Below are positions 1-11,023 of a stretch of 64,000 nt of DNA, piece after piece. The translations under genes were made by a program, and so were the position numbers. The stretch spans positions 347,016 to 411,015 of the forward strand of contig JACYFD010000002.1 in NCBI GenBank assembly GCA_014803435.1. Reading direction: 5' to 3'. Each line of letters opens with the position of its first letter. The stretch's first letter is position 1. The notes under the pieces are model-generated. The model worked only from the letters and a program-made list of their open reading frames with translations, had not been told where the DNA came from and did not search any database. Origin of the DNA: Cellulosimicrobium terreum (lineage in GTDB: Bacteria > Actinomycetota > Actinomycetes > Actinomycetales > Cellulomonadaceae).

Positions 1-2
1 GT

Positions 3-722
3 CACTACGACGCGGTCGGGCTGCTCCCGCCCACCAGGGTCGCGCCGAACGGCTACCGCCACTACGACGCAGCCGCCCTGGTCCGCCTCCAACGGATCCT
101 CCTGCTGCGCGACCTCGGCCTGGGCCTGCCCCAGATCAAGGCGGCGCTGGACGACGGGAGCGAGGGGACGGCGTCGGGCGCGGGACCGCAGGTGCACGCC
201 CTGCGCACCCACCTCGAGTGGTTGCGCGCGGAACGGGCGCGGCTGGCGCGGCAGATCGGGTCGGTCGAGCGGACGATCACGACGATGGAAGGAGGTGGCG
301 AGCTCATGGCGGACGACATGTTCGACGGGTTCGACCACACGCAGTACAAGGACGAGGTCGAGGACCGCTGGGGCAAGGACGCGTTCCGGCGCGGGGACGC
401 CTGGTGGCGCGGCATGTCCGACGACGAGCGGTCGGCCTGGAAGGAGCGGACCGAGCGGCTGAACGACGACTGGACCGCTGCGGCGCAGGCCGGCACGGAC
501 CCGGCGTCGGACGAGGCGCAGGAGCTCGCGCGCCGTCACGTCTCGTGGCTGCAGAGCGTCCCGGCGAACCCCGCGCACGAGGTGGGGGAGCTCCGGAACT
601 ACCTGCTGGGCCTCGGGGAGATGTACGTGGCCGACCCGCGGTTCGCGCTCAACTACGGCGGCGTCCAGGGTGCGACGTTCGTGCGCGACGCGCTGCGCGT
701 GTACGTGGATCGCGCCCTGTGA
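3..722 (+). CDS. MerR-family regulator with TipAS-like domain (5' partial)
   Basis: The frame is open from the window edge, so the first residues of the MerR helix-turn-helix are missing. What remains starts with the typical HYDAVGLLPP / NGYRHYD wing region (about residues 1-25), followed by a dimerisation helix and, after a GGGE linker near residue 100, a TipAS-like drug-sensing domain (FDHTQYKDEVEDRWGKDAF and later NYGGVQGATFVRDAL). In the TipA family this domain binds thiopeptides or other small hydrophobic ligands and turns the protein into an activator. An internal ATG at 306 (MADDMFDGF) preceded by GGAGGTGG could give a short TipAS-only product, as known for TipA. The gene overlaps the next one by GTGA. 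Family call is firm; ligand unknown. Confidence 0.88.
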   Translation, partial: HYDAVGLLPPTRVAPNGYRHYDAAALVRLQRILLLRDLGLGLPQIKAALDDGSEGTASGAGPQVHALRTHLEWLRAERARLARQIGSVERTITTMEGGGELMADDMFDGFDHTQYKDEVEDRWGKDAFRRGDAWWRGMSDDERSAWKERTERLNDDWTAAAQAGTDPASDEAQELARRHVSWLQSVPANPAHEVGELRNYLLGLGEMYVADPRFALNYGGVQGATFVRDALRVYVDRAL

Positions 723-1570
723 CGGCCCGCCGTCGCTGGTCGACGCGACGTGGCCTGCTCGGGGCGGTCGCCCTGGGCGGGCTCGTCGCGCTGACCGGCT
801 GCGGCACGTCGTCGGCGGCGGACCGGCACCGCCTGCCGCCGACGACCGGAACGTTCGACTACCAGCTCGGCGCGGCGTACGACGTGCCGGGCGGCCTCGA
901 CGTCGTCGTGCGCGACGCGACGGCCGAGCCCGCTCCGGGCGCCTACTCGCTCTGCTACGTCAACGGCTTCCAGACGCAGCCCGGCGAGGCGGACGTGTGG
1001 CTCGGCGAGCGCGAGGACCTCCTGCTGCACGACGCCGCGGGCGACCTCGTCGTCGACCCGGACTGGCCGGACGAGCACGTCCTCGACCCGTCGACCGCGG
1101 CGCAGCGCGAGGGGATCCTCGAGGTCCTCGGACCGGTCGTCACCGGGTGCGCCGACGCCGGGTTCGACGCGGTCGAGGTCGACAACCTCGACACGTGGAC
1201 CCGCTTCGACGACGCGGAGACCGGCCGCATCGACGAGGACGGCGCGCTGGCGCTCGCCGCCGCGTACGTCGACCTCGCGCACGGCGCCGGTCTCGCCGTC
1301 GCGCAGAAGAACGCCGCCGAGATCGCAGCGCTCGCTCACGACGAGCTCGGGTTCGACCTCGCCGTCACCGAGGAGTGCGCGGCCTTCGACGAGTGCGCCG
1401 CCTACACCGACGTGTACGGCGACCACGTGCTGCAGGTCGAGTACACCGACGCCCTGCCCGACCCGTTCGCGGACGTGTGCGCCCGGCTCGACCGCGCGCC
1501 GCTCACGGTCCTGCGGGACCGCGACCTCGTGGGTCCCGACGACGCGGGCCACGTGCGCGAGCAGTGCTGA
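719..1570 (+). CDS. GH114-like (TM1410-type) secreted lipoprotein, endo-alpha-1,4-polygalactosaminidase family
   Basis: Start GTG overlaps the stop of the upstream regulator (GTGA). The 283-residue product has an Arg-rich n-region, a hydrophobic stretch and a lipobox ending LTGC (Cys about residue 28), so it should be a cell-surface lipoprotein. The rest resembles the GH114/TM1410 TIM barrel: YQLGAAYDVP near the start, LCYVNGFQTQPGEAD, then GFDAVEVDNLDTW, which carries the acidic residues expected at the catalytic centre, and GLAVAQKNAAEI. Members characterised elsewhere cut polygalactosamine or related exopolysaccharide. Coupling to the TipA-like regulator suggests co-transcription. Family assignment is good; the substrate is inferred. 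Confidence 0.8.
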   Translation: MTARRRWSTRRGLLGAVALGGLVALTGCGTSSAADRHRLPPTTGTFDYQLGAAYDVPGGLDVVVRDATAEPAPGAYSLCYVNGFQTQPGEADVWLGEREDLLLHDAAGDLVVDPDWPDEHVLDPSTAAQREGILEVLGPVVTGCADAGFDAVEVDNLDTWTRFDDAETGRIDEDGALALAAAYVDLAHGAGLAVAQKNAAEIAALAHDELGFDLAVTEECAAFDECAAYTDVYGDHVLQVEYTDALPDPFADVCARLDRAPLTVLRDRDLVGPDDAGHVREQC

Positions 1571-1628
1571 CGCCCGGGACGCTGCACCACGCGTGACGCC
1601 GCCGGGGTCGTCGGGGGAGGATGGCGGG

Positions 1629-2491
1629 GTGGGACAGCTCTCGGCGCGTCGTCGCGTCACCCGGTACACGCTCGGCCCCGGGGTCGCGCGCGCCTCGCTG
1701 CGCGACGACCAGCTCACCGTCGAGGAGCCGTTGGAGGTGCGCGTCGACGGGCGCGTCCTCACGGTCACGATGCGCACCCCCGGGCACGACCTCGAGCTCG
1801 CCCTCGGGCTCCTCGTCTCGGAGGGGATCGTCCACGGCCCGCACGACGTGCGGACCGCGCGCCTGTGCACGACGGCCGAGAACACGGTCGAGGTCACGCT
1901 CGCGGACGCCGCCCGGCCGCGCGCCGTCGGGCACGGCCGGGTCCTGCCCGTCACGAGCGCGTGCGGGCTGTGCGGCGCGGACAGCATCGACGCGGTGCGG
2001 ACCCGTTCGGCGCACCCCCTGCCCGACGACGGCCCGGACCTCGACCCGGCCTGGCTCCTCGCGCTCCCCGACCGGATGCGCGCCGCGCAGGTCGTGTTCG
2101 CGCGGACGGGTTCGCTGCACGCGGCGGCGCTCGTCGACGTCGAGCGCGACGAGCTGCTCGTGGTCCGCGAGGACGTGGGGCGGCACAACGCCGTGGACAA
2201 GGTGATCGGCTGGGCCGTGCAGCAGGGGCGGCTGCCCCTGCCCGGCACCGTGCTCGTGGTCTCCGGTCGGGCCGGGTTCGAGCTCGTGCAGAAGGCGTCG
2301 ATGGCCGGGATCCCGGCGATGGTGGCGGTGTCCGCGCCGTCGTCGCTCGCCGTGGACCTCGCGGTCGAGTCGGGCCTGACGCTCGTCGGGTTCGCGCGAG
2401 GAGACTCGATGGTCGTCTACGCGGGCGACCACCGCGTCGTCGCGGGCGCACGCGACGAGGACCGCGCCCCGGGCCCGACGGCTGTCCCCGC

Positions 2492-2495
<4 letters not shown>
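1629..2495 (+). CDS. fdhD: FdhD, formate dehydrogenase accessory sulfurtransferase
   Basis: FdhD moves sulfur from a cysteine desulfurase to the molybdenum cofactor of formate-dehydrogenase-type enzymes. The protein shows RYTLGPG, the hydrophobic LALGLLVSEGI segment, the Cys-containing TSACGLCGAD loop that carries the transferred sulfur, REDVGRHNAVDKVIG and VSGRAGFELVQKA, all family hallmarks. I chose GTG 1629 (VGQLSARRR) because GGGGAGG lies about 8 bases before it and family members start close to this point; an earlier in-frame ATG-like start at 1593 would add 12 unconserved residues. The stop overlaps the ATG of the oxidoreductase (ATGA), so the pair is translationally coupled. Confidence 0.93.
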
Positions 2496-4774
<2,279 letters not shown>

Positions 4775-4812
4775 GTCGGACCGTGACCCGGGCGAGATCG
4801 GCGGCACGTCGC

Positions 4813-4847
4813 TAGCCTGAGGGCGGGGCGGACCTCCGTCCGCCCCG
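4813..4847 (+). promoter_or_regulatory. Candidate -10 and leader hairpin before the EF-G2-like gene
   Basis: TAGCCT at 4813-4818 fits the actinobacterial -10 (TAnnnT). A perfect 10-bp hairpin with a 4-base loop follows at 4824-4847 (arms CGGGGCGGAC and its complement), starting about where the transcript would start. The ribosome site AAGGGGG lies at about 4858-4864. The hairpin could stabilise the mRNA or affect translation; this is inference. Confidence 0.4.
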
Positions 4848-4868
4848 AGGCAGCCGAAGGGGGCAGCC

Positions 4869-6962
4869 ATGGGCACGTCGACGTCGCCCGGTCCGGGGCC
4901 GCGCGCGGTGCGCAACGTCGCCCTCGTGGGGCACAGCGGGTCCGGCAAGACCACGCTCGCCGAGGCGTTCCTGCACCGCGCGGGAGCGATCGTGCGGCCC
5001 GGGTCCGTCGCCGAGGGCACCACCGTCTGCGACCACGAGCCCGAGGAGGTCGCGCGCGGGATCTCCGTCGCGCTCGGGGTCGCGCACCTCGACTGGAAGT
5101 CCCCCGACGGCGGCGAGTCGTACCGCGTCACGCTCCTCGACACCCCGGGGTCCCCGGACTTCCTGGGCGCCGTCGACGCGGCGCTCGCCGTCGCGGACCT
5201 CGCGGTCGTGGTGGTGAGCGCCGTCGACGGCGTCCGGTCCGGGACGCAGGAGGCGTGGCGGATGTGCGACGAGGCGGGGATCCCGCGCCTCGTCGTGGTC
5301 TCCCAGGAGGACCGGGCGCGCGCCGACTTCCGCACCGTGCTCGACGGCCTGCGGGCTGCCTTCACCACGTCGTTCGTCCCGCTCGAGCTACCGCTGGGCG
5401 AGGAGCAGTCGCTGCACGGCGTGGCCGACGTCCTGACCGAGCGCGCCCACGAGTACGACCGCGACGGGCGTCTCGACTGGCACGGCCACGACGAGGCCGT
5501 GCCGGACGACCTGCGCGACGAGGAGCACACGCTGCACGACGAGGTGGTCGAGGAGATCGTCACGCACGACGACGAGCAGCTCGAGGCGTACCTGGCCGGC
5601 GACGAGCCGGGCGTGGCCGACCTCGGCCGCACCCTCGCGCAGGAGGTCCGCGACGGCGAGGCCGTGCCGGTGCTCCTCGCGTCCGCGCTCACCGGGGTCG
5701 GCGTGGACCGCGTGCTCGACCTCGTGTGCGAGCTCGGCCCCTCGCCCGTCGACCGTCCGGCCGTCGTCCTCCTGCCCGACGCCGCGACGTCCCAGGTCGC
5801 GGCGAACCCCGCCGGGGACGTGCTCGTGCACGTGTTCCGCACGGTCCTGGACCCGTTCGTCGGGCAGGTGTCGGTGTTCAAGGTGCTGTCGGGGCAGGTC
5901 GGGAGCGGGGACAAGCTGGTCGACGTCGCGAGCGGCGCCGAGGACCGCGTGCACGGGCTCTTCCGGCTGCACGGGCGCGAGCACCGCGCCGTGGAACGCG
6001 TGAGCGCGGGCGAGGTGGCGGCCGCGGCGAAGCTGACGGCCGCAGCCACGGGCGGGCTGCTCGCAGCGCGCCGCTCGCCGGTGACCGCGCGACCCTCGCC
6101 CGCCCGCCCGCCCGTCTTCGCGCACGCGCTGCAGCCCGTGTCCCAGTCGGACGACGACAAGCTGTCCGCCGCGCTCGCCCGCCTCGCCGCCGAGGACCCG
6201 ACGCTGCACGCCGACCTCACCGGCAGCCAGGCCGTGCTCGGCGGTCTCGGCGACACCCACCTGGCCGTCGCGCTCGAACGGCTGGAGCGCACCTTCGGTG
6301 TGCACGTGACGACGGAGCCCGTGCAGGTCGCGTACCGCGAGACGATCGCGCGCACGGTCGACGCGGAGGGCCGGCTCAAGAAGCAGTCGGGCGGGCACGG
6401 CCAGTTCGCCGTCGTGCAGCTGCGGGTCGCGCCGCTGCCGCGCGGCGCGGGGCTGGAGTTCGTCAGCGCCGTCGTCGGCGGGTCGGTCCCGCGGCAGTAC
6501 CTCCCGGCGGTCGAGCGGGGCGTCGCCGAGGCGATGGCGGCAGGCGGCCCGCGGGGCTACCCGGTCGTGGACCTGCGCGTCGAGGTGCACGACGGCAAGG
6601 CCCACTCCGTCGACTCCTCCGACATGGCGTTCCGCAGCGCCGGTGCGACCGGGCTGCGCGAGGCGCTCGCCGCGGCGGGGACCGTCCTGCTCGAACCCGT
6701 CTCAGCCGTCACGGTGACCGTCCCTGCCGACGCGCAGGGCGACGTGCTCGGCGACCTGTCCGCACGGCGCGGCCACATCACCGGCACCGGCACGCTCGAC
6801 GACGGCCGCGTCGTCGTGGACGCGCTCGTCCCCGAGGCCGAGCTCACGCGCTACGTCCTCGACCTGCGCTCCCTCACCGGCGGTCGCGGGTCGTTCACCG
6901 CCCGCCCGGACCGCTACGAGATGCTCCCGGGCGGCGCCGGCGCCCCCGCCCCCGCGAGGTAG
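4869..6962 (+). CDS. EF-G2-like translational GTPase
   Basis: The 697-residue protein has the EF-G domain order: GTPase domain with P-loop GHSGSGKTT (about 18-26), domain II (VFRTVLDPFVGQVSVFKVLSG), domain III, domain IV with KKQSGGHGQFAVV, and domain V. It differs from true EF-G in two GTPase motifs: G3 reads DTPGSPDF, so the His that activates hydrolysis in EF-G is Ser, and G4 reads VSQED in place of NKxD. Such divergence is known in the actinobacterial second EF-G group (FusA2-like), whose role is unclear. It lies alone, away from rpsL/rpsG/tuf. The stop codon TAG lies inside a short repeat (GCGAGGTAGTACC) shared with another gene end in this window. Confidence 0.87.
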   Translation: MGTSTSPGPGPRAVRNVALVGHSGSGKTTLAEAFLHRAGAIVRPGSVAEGTTVCDHEPEEVARGISVALGVAHLDWKSPDGGESYRVTLLDTPGSPDFLGAVDAALAVADLAVVVVSAVDGVRSGTQEAWRMCDEAGIPRLVVVSQEDRARADFRTVLDGLRAAFTTSFVPLELPLGEEQSLHGVADVLTERAHEYDRDGRLDWHGHDEAVPDDLRDEEHTLHDEVVEEIVTHDDEQLEAYLAGDEPGVADLGRTLAQEVRDGEAVPVLLASALTGVGVDRVLDLVCELGPSPVDRPAVVLLPDAATSQVAANPAGDVLVHVFRTVLDPFVGQVSVFKVLSGQVGSGDKLVDVASGAEDRVHGLFRLHGREHRAVERVSAGEVAAAAKLTAAATGGLLAARRSPVTARPSPARPPVFAHALQPVSQSDDDKLSAALARLAAEDPTLHADLTGSQAVLGGLGDTHLAVALERLERTFGVHVTTEPVQVAYRETIARTVDAEGRLKKQSGGHGQFAVVQLRVAPLPRGAGLEFVSAVVGGSVPRQYLPAVERGVAEAMAAGGPRGYPVVDLRVEVHDGKAHSVDSSDMAFRSAGATGLREALAAAGTVLLEPVSAVTVTVPADAQGDVLGDLSARRGHITGTGTLDDGRVVVDALVPEAELTRYVLDLRSLTGGRGSFTARPDRYEMLPGGAGAPAPAR

Positions 6963-6971
6963 TACCCCGGT
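6954..6971 (-). repeat. Gene-end repeat, family 1 (copy a)
   Basis: GCGAGGTAGTACCCCGGT. Read on the minus strand it is ACCGGGGTACTACCTCGC, the same unit found in tandem at 7677-7732 and inverted at 17761-17827. The stop codon of the EF-G2-like gene (TAG, 6960-6962) lies inside the repeat. Confidence 0.75.
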
Positions 6972-7076
6972 CCTCGGGCGTCCATCAGTCAGTGCCGCGA
7001 GATGGCAGAAGTTGCTGCTCCGACGACTCGCGCGACGACTCCTTCTCCCATCTCGTCGGCGTGATGTAGGTGCGGC

Positions 7077-7628
7077 CTACGACGTGACGGTCAGGTCGTC
7101 GTTCTGGCCGGAGATCTCGACGCGGCGCGGCAGCGGGCTCGTGACGGTCACGAGCCGCCCGTCCGAGCCACTCACGCGCCACAGTCCCTGCGCCCCGGCG
7201 ACGACGTGCTGGCCGGTGTCGGCCTCGTCGAGCAGCGTCCACGGGTGGACGTAGGCGAGGTATTGCGTCCCGGGGACGGGATCGAGCGCGGGCGCAGCGT
7301 TGATCCAGCGGCCGCCGTCCTGCCGGATCTCGATGACGTCGTCGACCGAGATCGGCCCTGTTCCTGACCCGACGACCCTGACCTGCGTCACTACGAACGC
7401 GGAGCTGCCGATCCTCTCGGTGCGCTGCTCGCCCGTCGGCTCGACCAGCACGAGGTCGCTCGCCACGTCCTCGAGCTCCGCGAGAGTCCGGTACTCGGTC
7501 ATGAGGTCCAGCTCCGGGTCGGGCGGCCGGGCATCCGTCGTCACGACCGCCACCAGCGCCCAGGAGAGCCCCAGCGCGACGACGACCACCACGAGCACTT
7601 TCCCGATCCGACCGAACCGCCGTGCCAC
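7077..7628 (-). CDS. Unrecognised small membrane-anchored or secreted protein
   Basis: The 183-residue product starts with a basic stretch and one hydrophobic segment (VLVVVVVALGLSWALVAVV, about residues 11-29), so it is probably anchored with the rest outside the cell. The outer part (TEYRTLAELEDVASDLVLVEPTG; GPISVDDVIEIRQDGG; YLAYVHPW) resembles no domain I can name with confidence. A candidate minus-strand -10 (TAGGCT, 7662-7667) and the ribosome site GAGGAGGTG precede the start. The gene sits alone between copies of family 1 repeats on both sides, in opposite orientation. Clearly coding by composition; function unknown. Confidence 0.7.
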   Translation of the reverse strand: MARRFGRIGKVLVVVVVALGLSWALVAVVTTDARPPDPELDLMTEYRTLAELEDVASDLVLVEPTGEQRTERIGSSAFVVTQVRVVGSGTGPISVDDVIEIRQDGGRWINAAPALDPVPGTQYLAYVHPWTLLDEADTGQHVVAGAQGLWRVSGSDGRLVTVTSPLPRRVEISGQNDDLTVTS

Positions 7629-7671
7629 CGTGCACCACCTCCTCGCCGCCCGCCGTGCCGGAGCCTAGCCG

Positions 7672-7735
7672 ACCCCGGTACTACCTCGCGGGACTGGGGT
7701 ACTACCTCGCGTACCGGGGTTCTATCTCGGCGGGG
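7672..7735 (+). repeat. Gene-end repeat, family 1 (three tandem units)
   Basis: Units with a period of about 20-21 bases start at 7677 (GGTACTACCTCGCG), 7698 (same 14 bases) and 7718 (GGTTCTATCTCGGCG). They fill the gap between the stop of the ABC ATPase (minus strand, 7736) and the promoter of the minus-strand gene at 7628. A role as transcription terminator for the heme operon is possible, but there is no T-run. Confidence 0.75.
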
Positions 7736-8608
7736 TCAGCGGCGCGGCAGGACGATCGGGGCGCCGCCGCCCGGGTGCTCGACGACCTCGACGGGGTAGT
7801 CGTACACCTCGCTGAGCAGCGCGGCCGTCAGGACGTCGCGGGGCGCGCCGTCGGCGACGACGCGCCCGCCCGAGAGCAGCGTGACCTGGTCCGCGTAGGC
7901 GGCGGCGAGCGAGAGGTCGTGCACGACGACGACGACCGCCCCGCCCGCGGCGGCGTGCGCCCGTGCGAGCTGGAGCACGAGCTCCTGGTGCTTGAGGTCG
8001 AGGGCCGCGGTGGGCTCGTCGAGCATGAGCAGGGTGGTGCGCTGCGCGAGCACGCGCGAGAGCGCGACGCGCGCCTTCTCGCCCCCCGACAGCGACGTGA
8101 AGTGCCGCTCGGCGAGGTGCTCGACGTCCGTCGCGGCGAGCGCCTCGGCGACCGCCGCGTCGTCGTCGTCCTCGAACGGGGTGCCGCGCCAGGGTGAGCG
8201 GCCCATGCGCACGACGTCCACGGCGGTGAACGGGAAGCTCAGTGACACCTGCTGCAGCAGCACGGCGCGCCGCATCGCGAGCTCGGTCGGGGTCCATCCG
8301 CCGAGCGGTCGCCCGTGCACGACGACGTCCCCGGCGTCGGTCGTCAGGTCGCCCGTGAGGACGGCGAGCAGGGACGACTTGCCGGCGCCGTTGGGCCCGA
8401 GCAGCGCGCGGACCTCGCCCGCGCGCACGTCGACCGACACGTCGCGCAGGATCGGCGCGCCGCCGAGGGTGAGCGCGACGTCGTGCGCGGCCGTCACCAC
8501 CTCCCCGGGCGGGACGGGGCTGGGAGGGCGGGACCGGCGTCGGGCACCGGTGACCGCGGTTCGCAGGGAACCCAGGAACGACGAGCCCTCGTGGCGCAGG
8601 TCGGTCAT
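7736..8608 (-). CDS. hmuV: Heme ABC transporter ATP-binding protein
   Basis: Cytoplasmic ATPase that powers import by the permease next to it. Of 290 residues, the first 37 are a non-conserved extension. Walker A is GPNGAGKSS (about 71-79), the Q-loop region is LLQQVSLSFPF, the signature is LSGGEKARVALSRVL, Walker B is LLMLDEPTAALD, and the switch His is in VVVHDLSLAA. These are typical of the heme/siderophore FecE/HmuV group. ATG at 8608 overlaps the permease stop by ATGA. The third gene of a T-U-V operon; heme as substrate is inferred from the neighbouring heme oxygenase and the HmuT-like binding protein. Confidence 0.9.
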   Translation of the reverse strand: MTDLRHEGSSFLGSLRTAVTGARRRSRPPSPVPPGEVVTAAHDVALTLGGAPILRDVSVDVRAGEVRALLGPNGAGKSSLLAVLTGDLTTDAGDVVVHGRPLGGWTPTELAMRRAVLLQQVSLSFPFTAVDVVRMGRSPWRGTPFEDDDDAAVAEALAATDVEHLAERHFTSLSGGEKARVALSRVLAQRTTLLMLDEPTAALDLKHQELVLQLARAHAAAGGAVVVVVHDLSLAAAYADQVTLLSGGRVVADGAPRDVLTAALLSEVYDYPVEVVEHPGGGAPIVLPRR

Positions 8609-9714
8609 GCCCAGCCTCCCTGGCGCGAGCGCGTGCGGCGCAGGAGGTAGAAGAAGAACGGCCCGCCGACGAGCGACGTGATCATGCCGAGCGGCAGCTC
8701 GACGTTCGCGACGGTGTTGCGGGCGAGCAGGTCCGCGGCGAGCAGCACGACCGCGCCGCCCAGGACCGACGCGGGGATCAGGGTGCGGTGGCTCGGCCCG
8801 CACACCATGCGCACGAGGTGCGGCACGACGAGCCCGACGAACGCCACGATCCCCGTGAACGCGGTCCCGGCGGACACGAGCAGCGCGACGAGGACGATGA
8901 CGACCTGGCGCAGGTGCTCGACGTCGACCCCGAGATGGTGCGCCGCCCGCTCGCCCAGCGCGAGGAGGTCCATCCGGCGGCGCACGAGCATCGCGCCCGT
9001 GACGCCGACGACGGCGATGGGTAGCACGACCGCGACGGAGCTCCACGTCGATCCGCCGAGCGACCCGAGCTGCCAGAACACGATCTGCTCGCGCGCGGCC
9101 GGGTCGGCGACGAACGTGAAGAACGCGAGCAGCCCGCCCGCGAACGCGTTCACCGCGATGCCGGTCAGGACGAGCGTCACGACCTCCGTCCGCCCGCCGG
9201 CGCGCGCGAGCGCGTAGACGACGAACGTCGTGACCAGGCCACCCAGGAACGCCGCCCCGGCGACCCACGTCCCCGGCACGAGCGCGCCCGCGGTGACGAT
9301 GACCGCGCACGCACCCACGGCCGCACCGGCCGAGACCCCGATGACGCCCGGCTCGGCGAGCGGGTTCCCGAACACGCCCTGCATGAGCGCGCCCGAGCAC
9401 GCTAGCGCCGCCCCGACCACGATCGCCATGACGACGCGCGGGAACCGCACGACCCACAGCGCGTTCTCACCCTGCGGGTGCGCCGGCATCGGGCCCCAGT
9501 CGAGGCCAACGTGGTGCGCGAGCGACCCCAGCACCTCCGCTGGGGAGACCGGCACCTGGCCCGTCATCCCCGACACGACGGTGAGCACGACGAGCGCGAC
9601 GCCCAGCCCGACCATGAGCCAGCGCGCGGCCCGGCGCCGCTGCTGCCCGACGGCGGGTGGCGCGGGTGCGACCTCGCGGTCCGCGACGGTGCCGGTCGGG
9701 GTCTGCACGGTCAC
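8605..9714 (-). CDS. hmuU: Heme ABC transporter permease (FecCD family)
   Basis: The 369-residue membrane protein has the FecCD pattern of about ten membrane helices, with the conserved stretches RFPRVVMAIVVGAALACSGALMQG, NPLAEPGVIGVSAGAA, and GIVAFVGLVVPHLVRM, the last being the loop that contacts the ATPase. The GTG start overlaps the stop of the binding-protein gene (GTGA) and the end overlaps hmuV. It would form a homodimer in the inner membrane carrying heme or a siderophore inward. Heme is favoured by context. Confidence 0.9.
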   Translation of the reverse strand: MTVQTPTGTVADREVAPAPPAVGQQRRRAARWLMVGLGVALVVLTVVSGMTGQVPVSPAEVLGSLAHHVGLDWGPMPAHPQGENALWVVRFPRVVMAIVVGAALACSGALMQGVFGNPLAEPGVIGVSAGAAVGACAVIVTAGALVPGTWVAGAAFLGGLVTTFVVYALARAGGRTEVVTLVLTGIAVNAFAGGLLAFFTFVADPAAREQIVFWQLGSLGGSTWSSVAVVLPIAVVGVTGAMLVRRRMDLLALGERAAHHLGVDVEHLRQVVIVLVALLVSAGTAFTGIVAFVGLVVPHLVRMVCGPSHRTLIPASVLGGAVVLLAADLLARNTVANVELPLGMITSLVGGPFFFYLLRRTRSRQGGWA

Positions 9715-10907
9715 GACGCGGGGAGCTCGGGCGCGGGCACGCCGTAGAACGCCTCGACGAGCGACGCGATCGTGGCGCCGGTGCGCGGCCCGAACGTCAG
9801 CAGGCGCGAGCCGTCCATGTCGACGACGCGCTGGTCCTCGCCCGCGGGCGTCTGCGCGAGGCCCGGGATCGCCATCATCGCGTCGAGGCCGCCCATCGAC
9901 TCCAGCCCGTCGGTCATGACGAGGTAGGCGTCGGGCGCGGCGGCGATGACGGCCTCGCTCGTCACCGGCGCGTACTCGCGGTCCAGGCCGATCGCGGTGC
10001 CCGCGTCCTCGCCACCGATCTCGTGGATGAGGTCGTCCGCGCCGGAGCCGGGCCCGAACAGCATCTTGATGTTCGACCCGCGCAGGTAGAGGAACGCGAC
10101 GCGCGGGTCACCCGTGTCGTCGGGGACGGCGCCGAGCGCCGCGCAGATCTGCCGGTCCGTGCGGTCGACGAGCGCCTCGCCCTCGTCCGGGACGCCCAGC
10201 GTGGTCGCGACGGCACGGATGCGGTCGTCGACGCCGTCGAGCGTGCGGGACTCGTCGAAGTACACGACCGGGACACCGGAGTCCTCGAGCTGGGACCGGA
10301 CGTCGTCCGTGAGGATCGTCGAGTCGGTGAGGATCACGGACGGGTCCAGGCCGAGGATCGCCTCGACGTCGAGCGCGTGCCCGGCGCCCGTGACGACGGG
10401 GACGTCCGCGGCCTCGGGGAAGCCGGTCGGCAGGTCGCGGCCGACGACGTTGTCGCCCAGCCCCAGGCTGTAGACGATCTCCCCGAGCGTGCCGTAGAGG
10501 TCGACCGGGATGATGCGGCTCACGTCCGTGACCTCGACGGTGTCCCCGCCGACGGACTCGACCGTGACCGGGAGCGCCGGCGTAGGGGAGTCCGCGATCG
10601 GGTGGATCGCGTCGTCGGCGAACGTCGCCGACGTCGGACCGGTCGGGAACGACGCCGGGTCCGCGTCGGCGCCGCCGCCTGCGGCCCGCGACTCCTCGAG
10701 CGTCGTGCAGGCGGGCTCGGCCGCCGGCTCCGCGGCCGGTTCCTCGCTCTCCGTGGGCGCTGCCGCAGCGGGTTCGGGCGCCTCGGTCGCGGCCGCCGGC
10801 GTCGCGGGCGGCTCGTAGGGGAGCGGCGCGCACGCCGCGACGAGCCCCAGCAGGGCGAGGGTGCTCAGCGCGCGCAGGCGCGGCACGGCACGGGCGGGGT
10901 GACGCAT
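9711..10907 (-). CDS. hmuT: Heme-binding lipoprotein of the ABC transporter
   Basis: The 398-residue product starts MRHPARAVPR, has a hydrophobic core and a lipobox ending VAAC (Cys about residue 26), followed by a Pro/Ala/Glu-rich linker of about 40 residues. The C-terminal two-thirds is a periplasmic-binding-protein class III fold (VDLYGTLGEIVYSLGLGDNVVGRD, LGLDPSVILTDSTI, FLYLRG, LTFGPRTG). It should sit on the outer membrane face and deliver ligand to the permease. I took ATG 10907 because the signal peptide begins there; longer in-frame starts would cover the iron box. First gene of the operon. Confidence 0.88.
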   Translation of the reverse strand: MRHPARAVPRLRALSTLALLGLVAACAPLPYEPPATPAAATEAPEPAAAAPTESEEPAAEPAAEPACTTLEESRAAGGGADADPASFPTGPTSATFADDAIHPIADSPTPALPVTVESVGGDTVEVTDVSRIIPVDLYGTLGEIVYSLGLGDNVVGRDLPTGFPEAADVPVVTGAGHALDVEAILGLDPSVILTDSTILTDDVRSQLEDSGVPVVYFDESRTLDGVDDRIRAVATTLGVPDEGEALVDRTDRQICAALGAVPDDTGDPRVAFLYLRGSNIKMLFGPGSGADDLIHEIGGEDAGTAIGLDREYAPVTSEAVIAAAPDAYLVMTDGLESMGGLDAMMAIPGLAQTPAGEDQRVVDMDGSRLLTFGPRTGATIASLVEAFYGVPAPELPAS

Positions 10908-10971
10908 GGGAAGTCTCCAAGAACGGTGCGCGGGGCGGCGCGGCCTGGTGGAGCCGTCGCCTGGTCCCAGA

Positions 10972-10990
10972 TAAGACAAGGCTAACCTGA
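10972..10990 (-). promoter_or_regulatory. DtxR/IdeR-type iron box before the heme operon
   Basis: On the minus strand the site reads TCAGGTTAGCCTTGTCTTA, close to the DtxR/IdeR consensus TTAGGTTAGGCTAACCTAA, with its left half nearly perfect. It lies 65 bases before the hmuT start. Repression by iron-loaded DtxR/IdeR is expected from such a site; the regulator itself is not in the window. Confidence 0.72.
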
Positions 10991-11023
10991 CTTTGAGTGT
11001 GGTTCGTGCGACGAGTCCGCTCC

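Noticed and set aside
7077..7628. Small gene with inverted repeats on both sides considered as a transposable element
   Set aside because: The product is a membrane-anchored protein without transposase motifs, no target duplication is seen, and the same repeats occur at other gene ends without such a gene.
7672..7735. Three regularly spaced units considered as a CRISPR array
   Set aside because: Units of 14 bases with 6-7 base gaps are far too short for repeats and spacers, and no cas gene is present.
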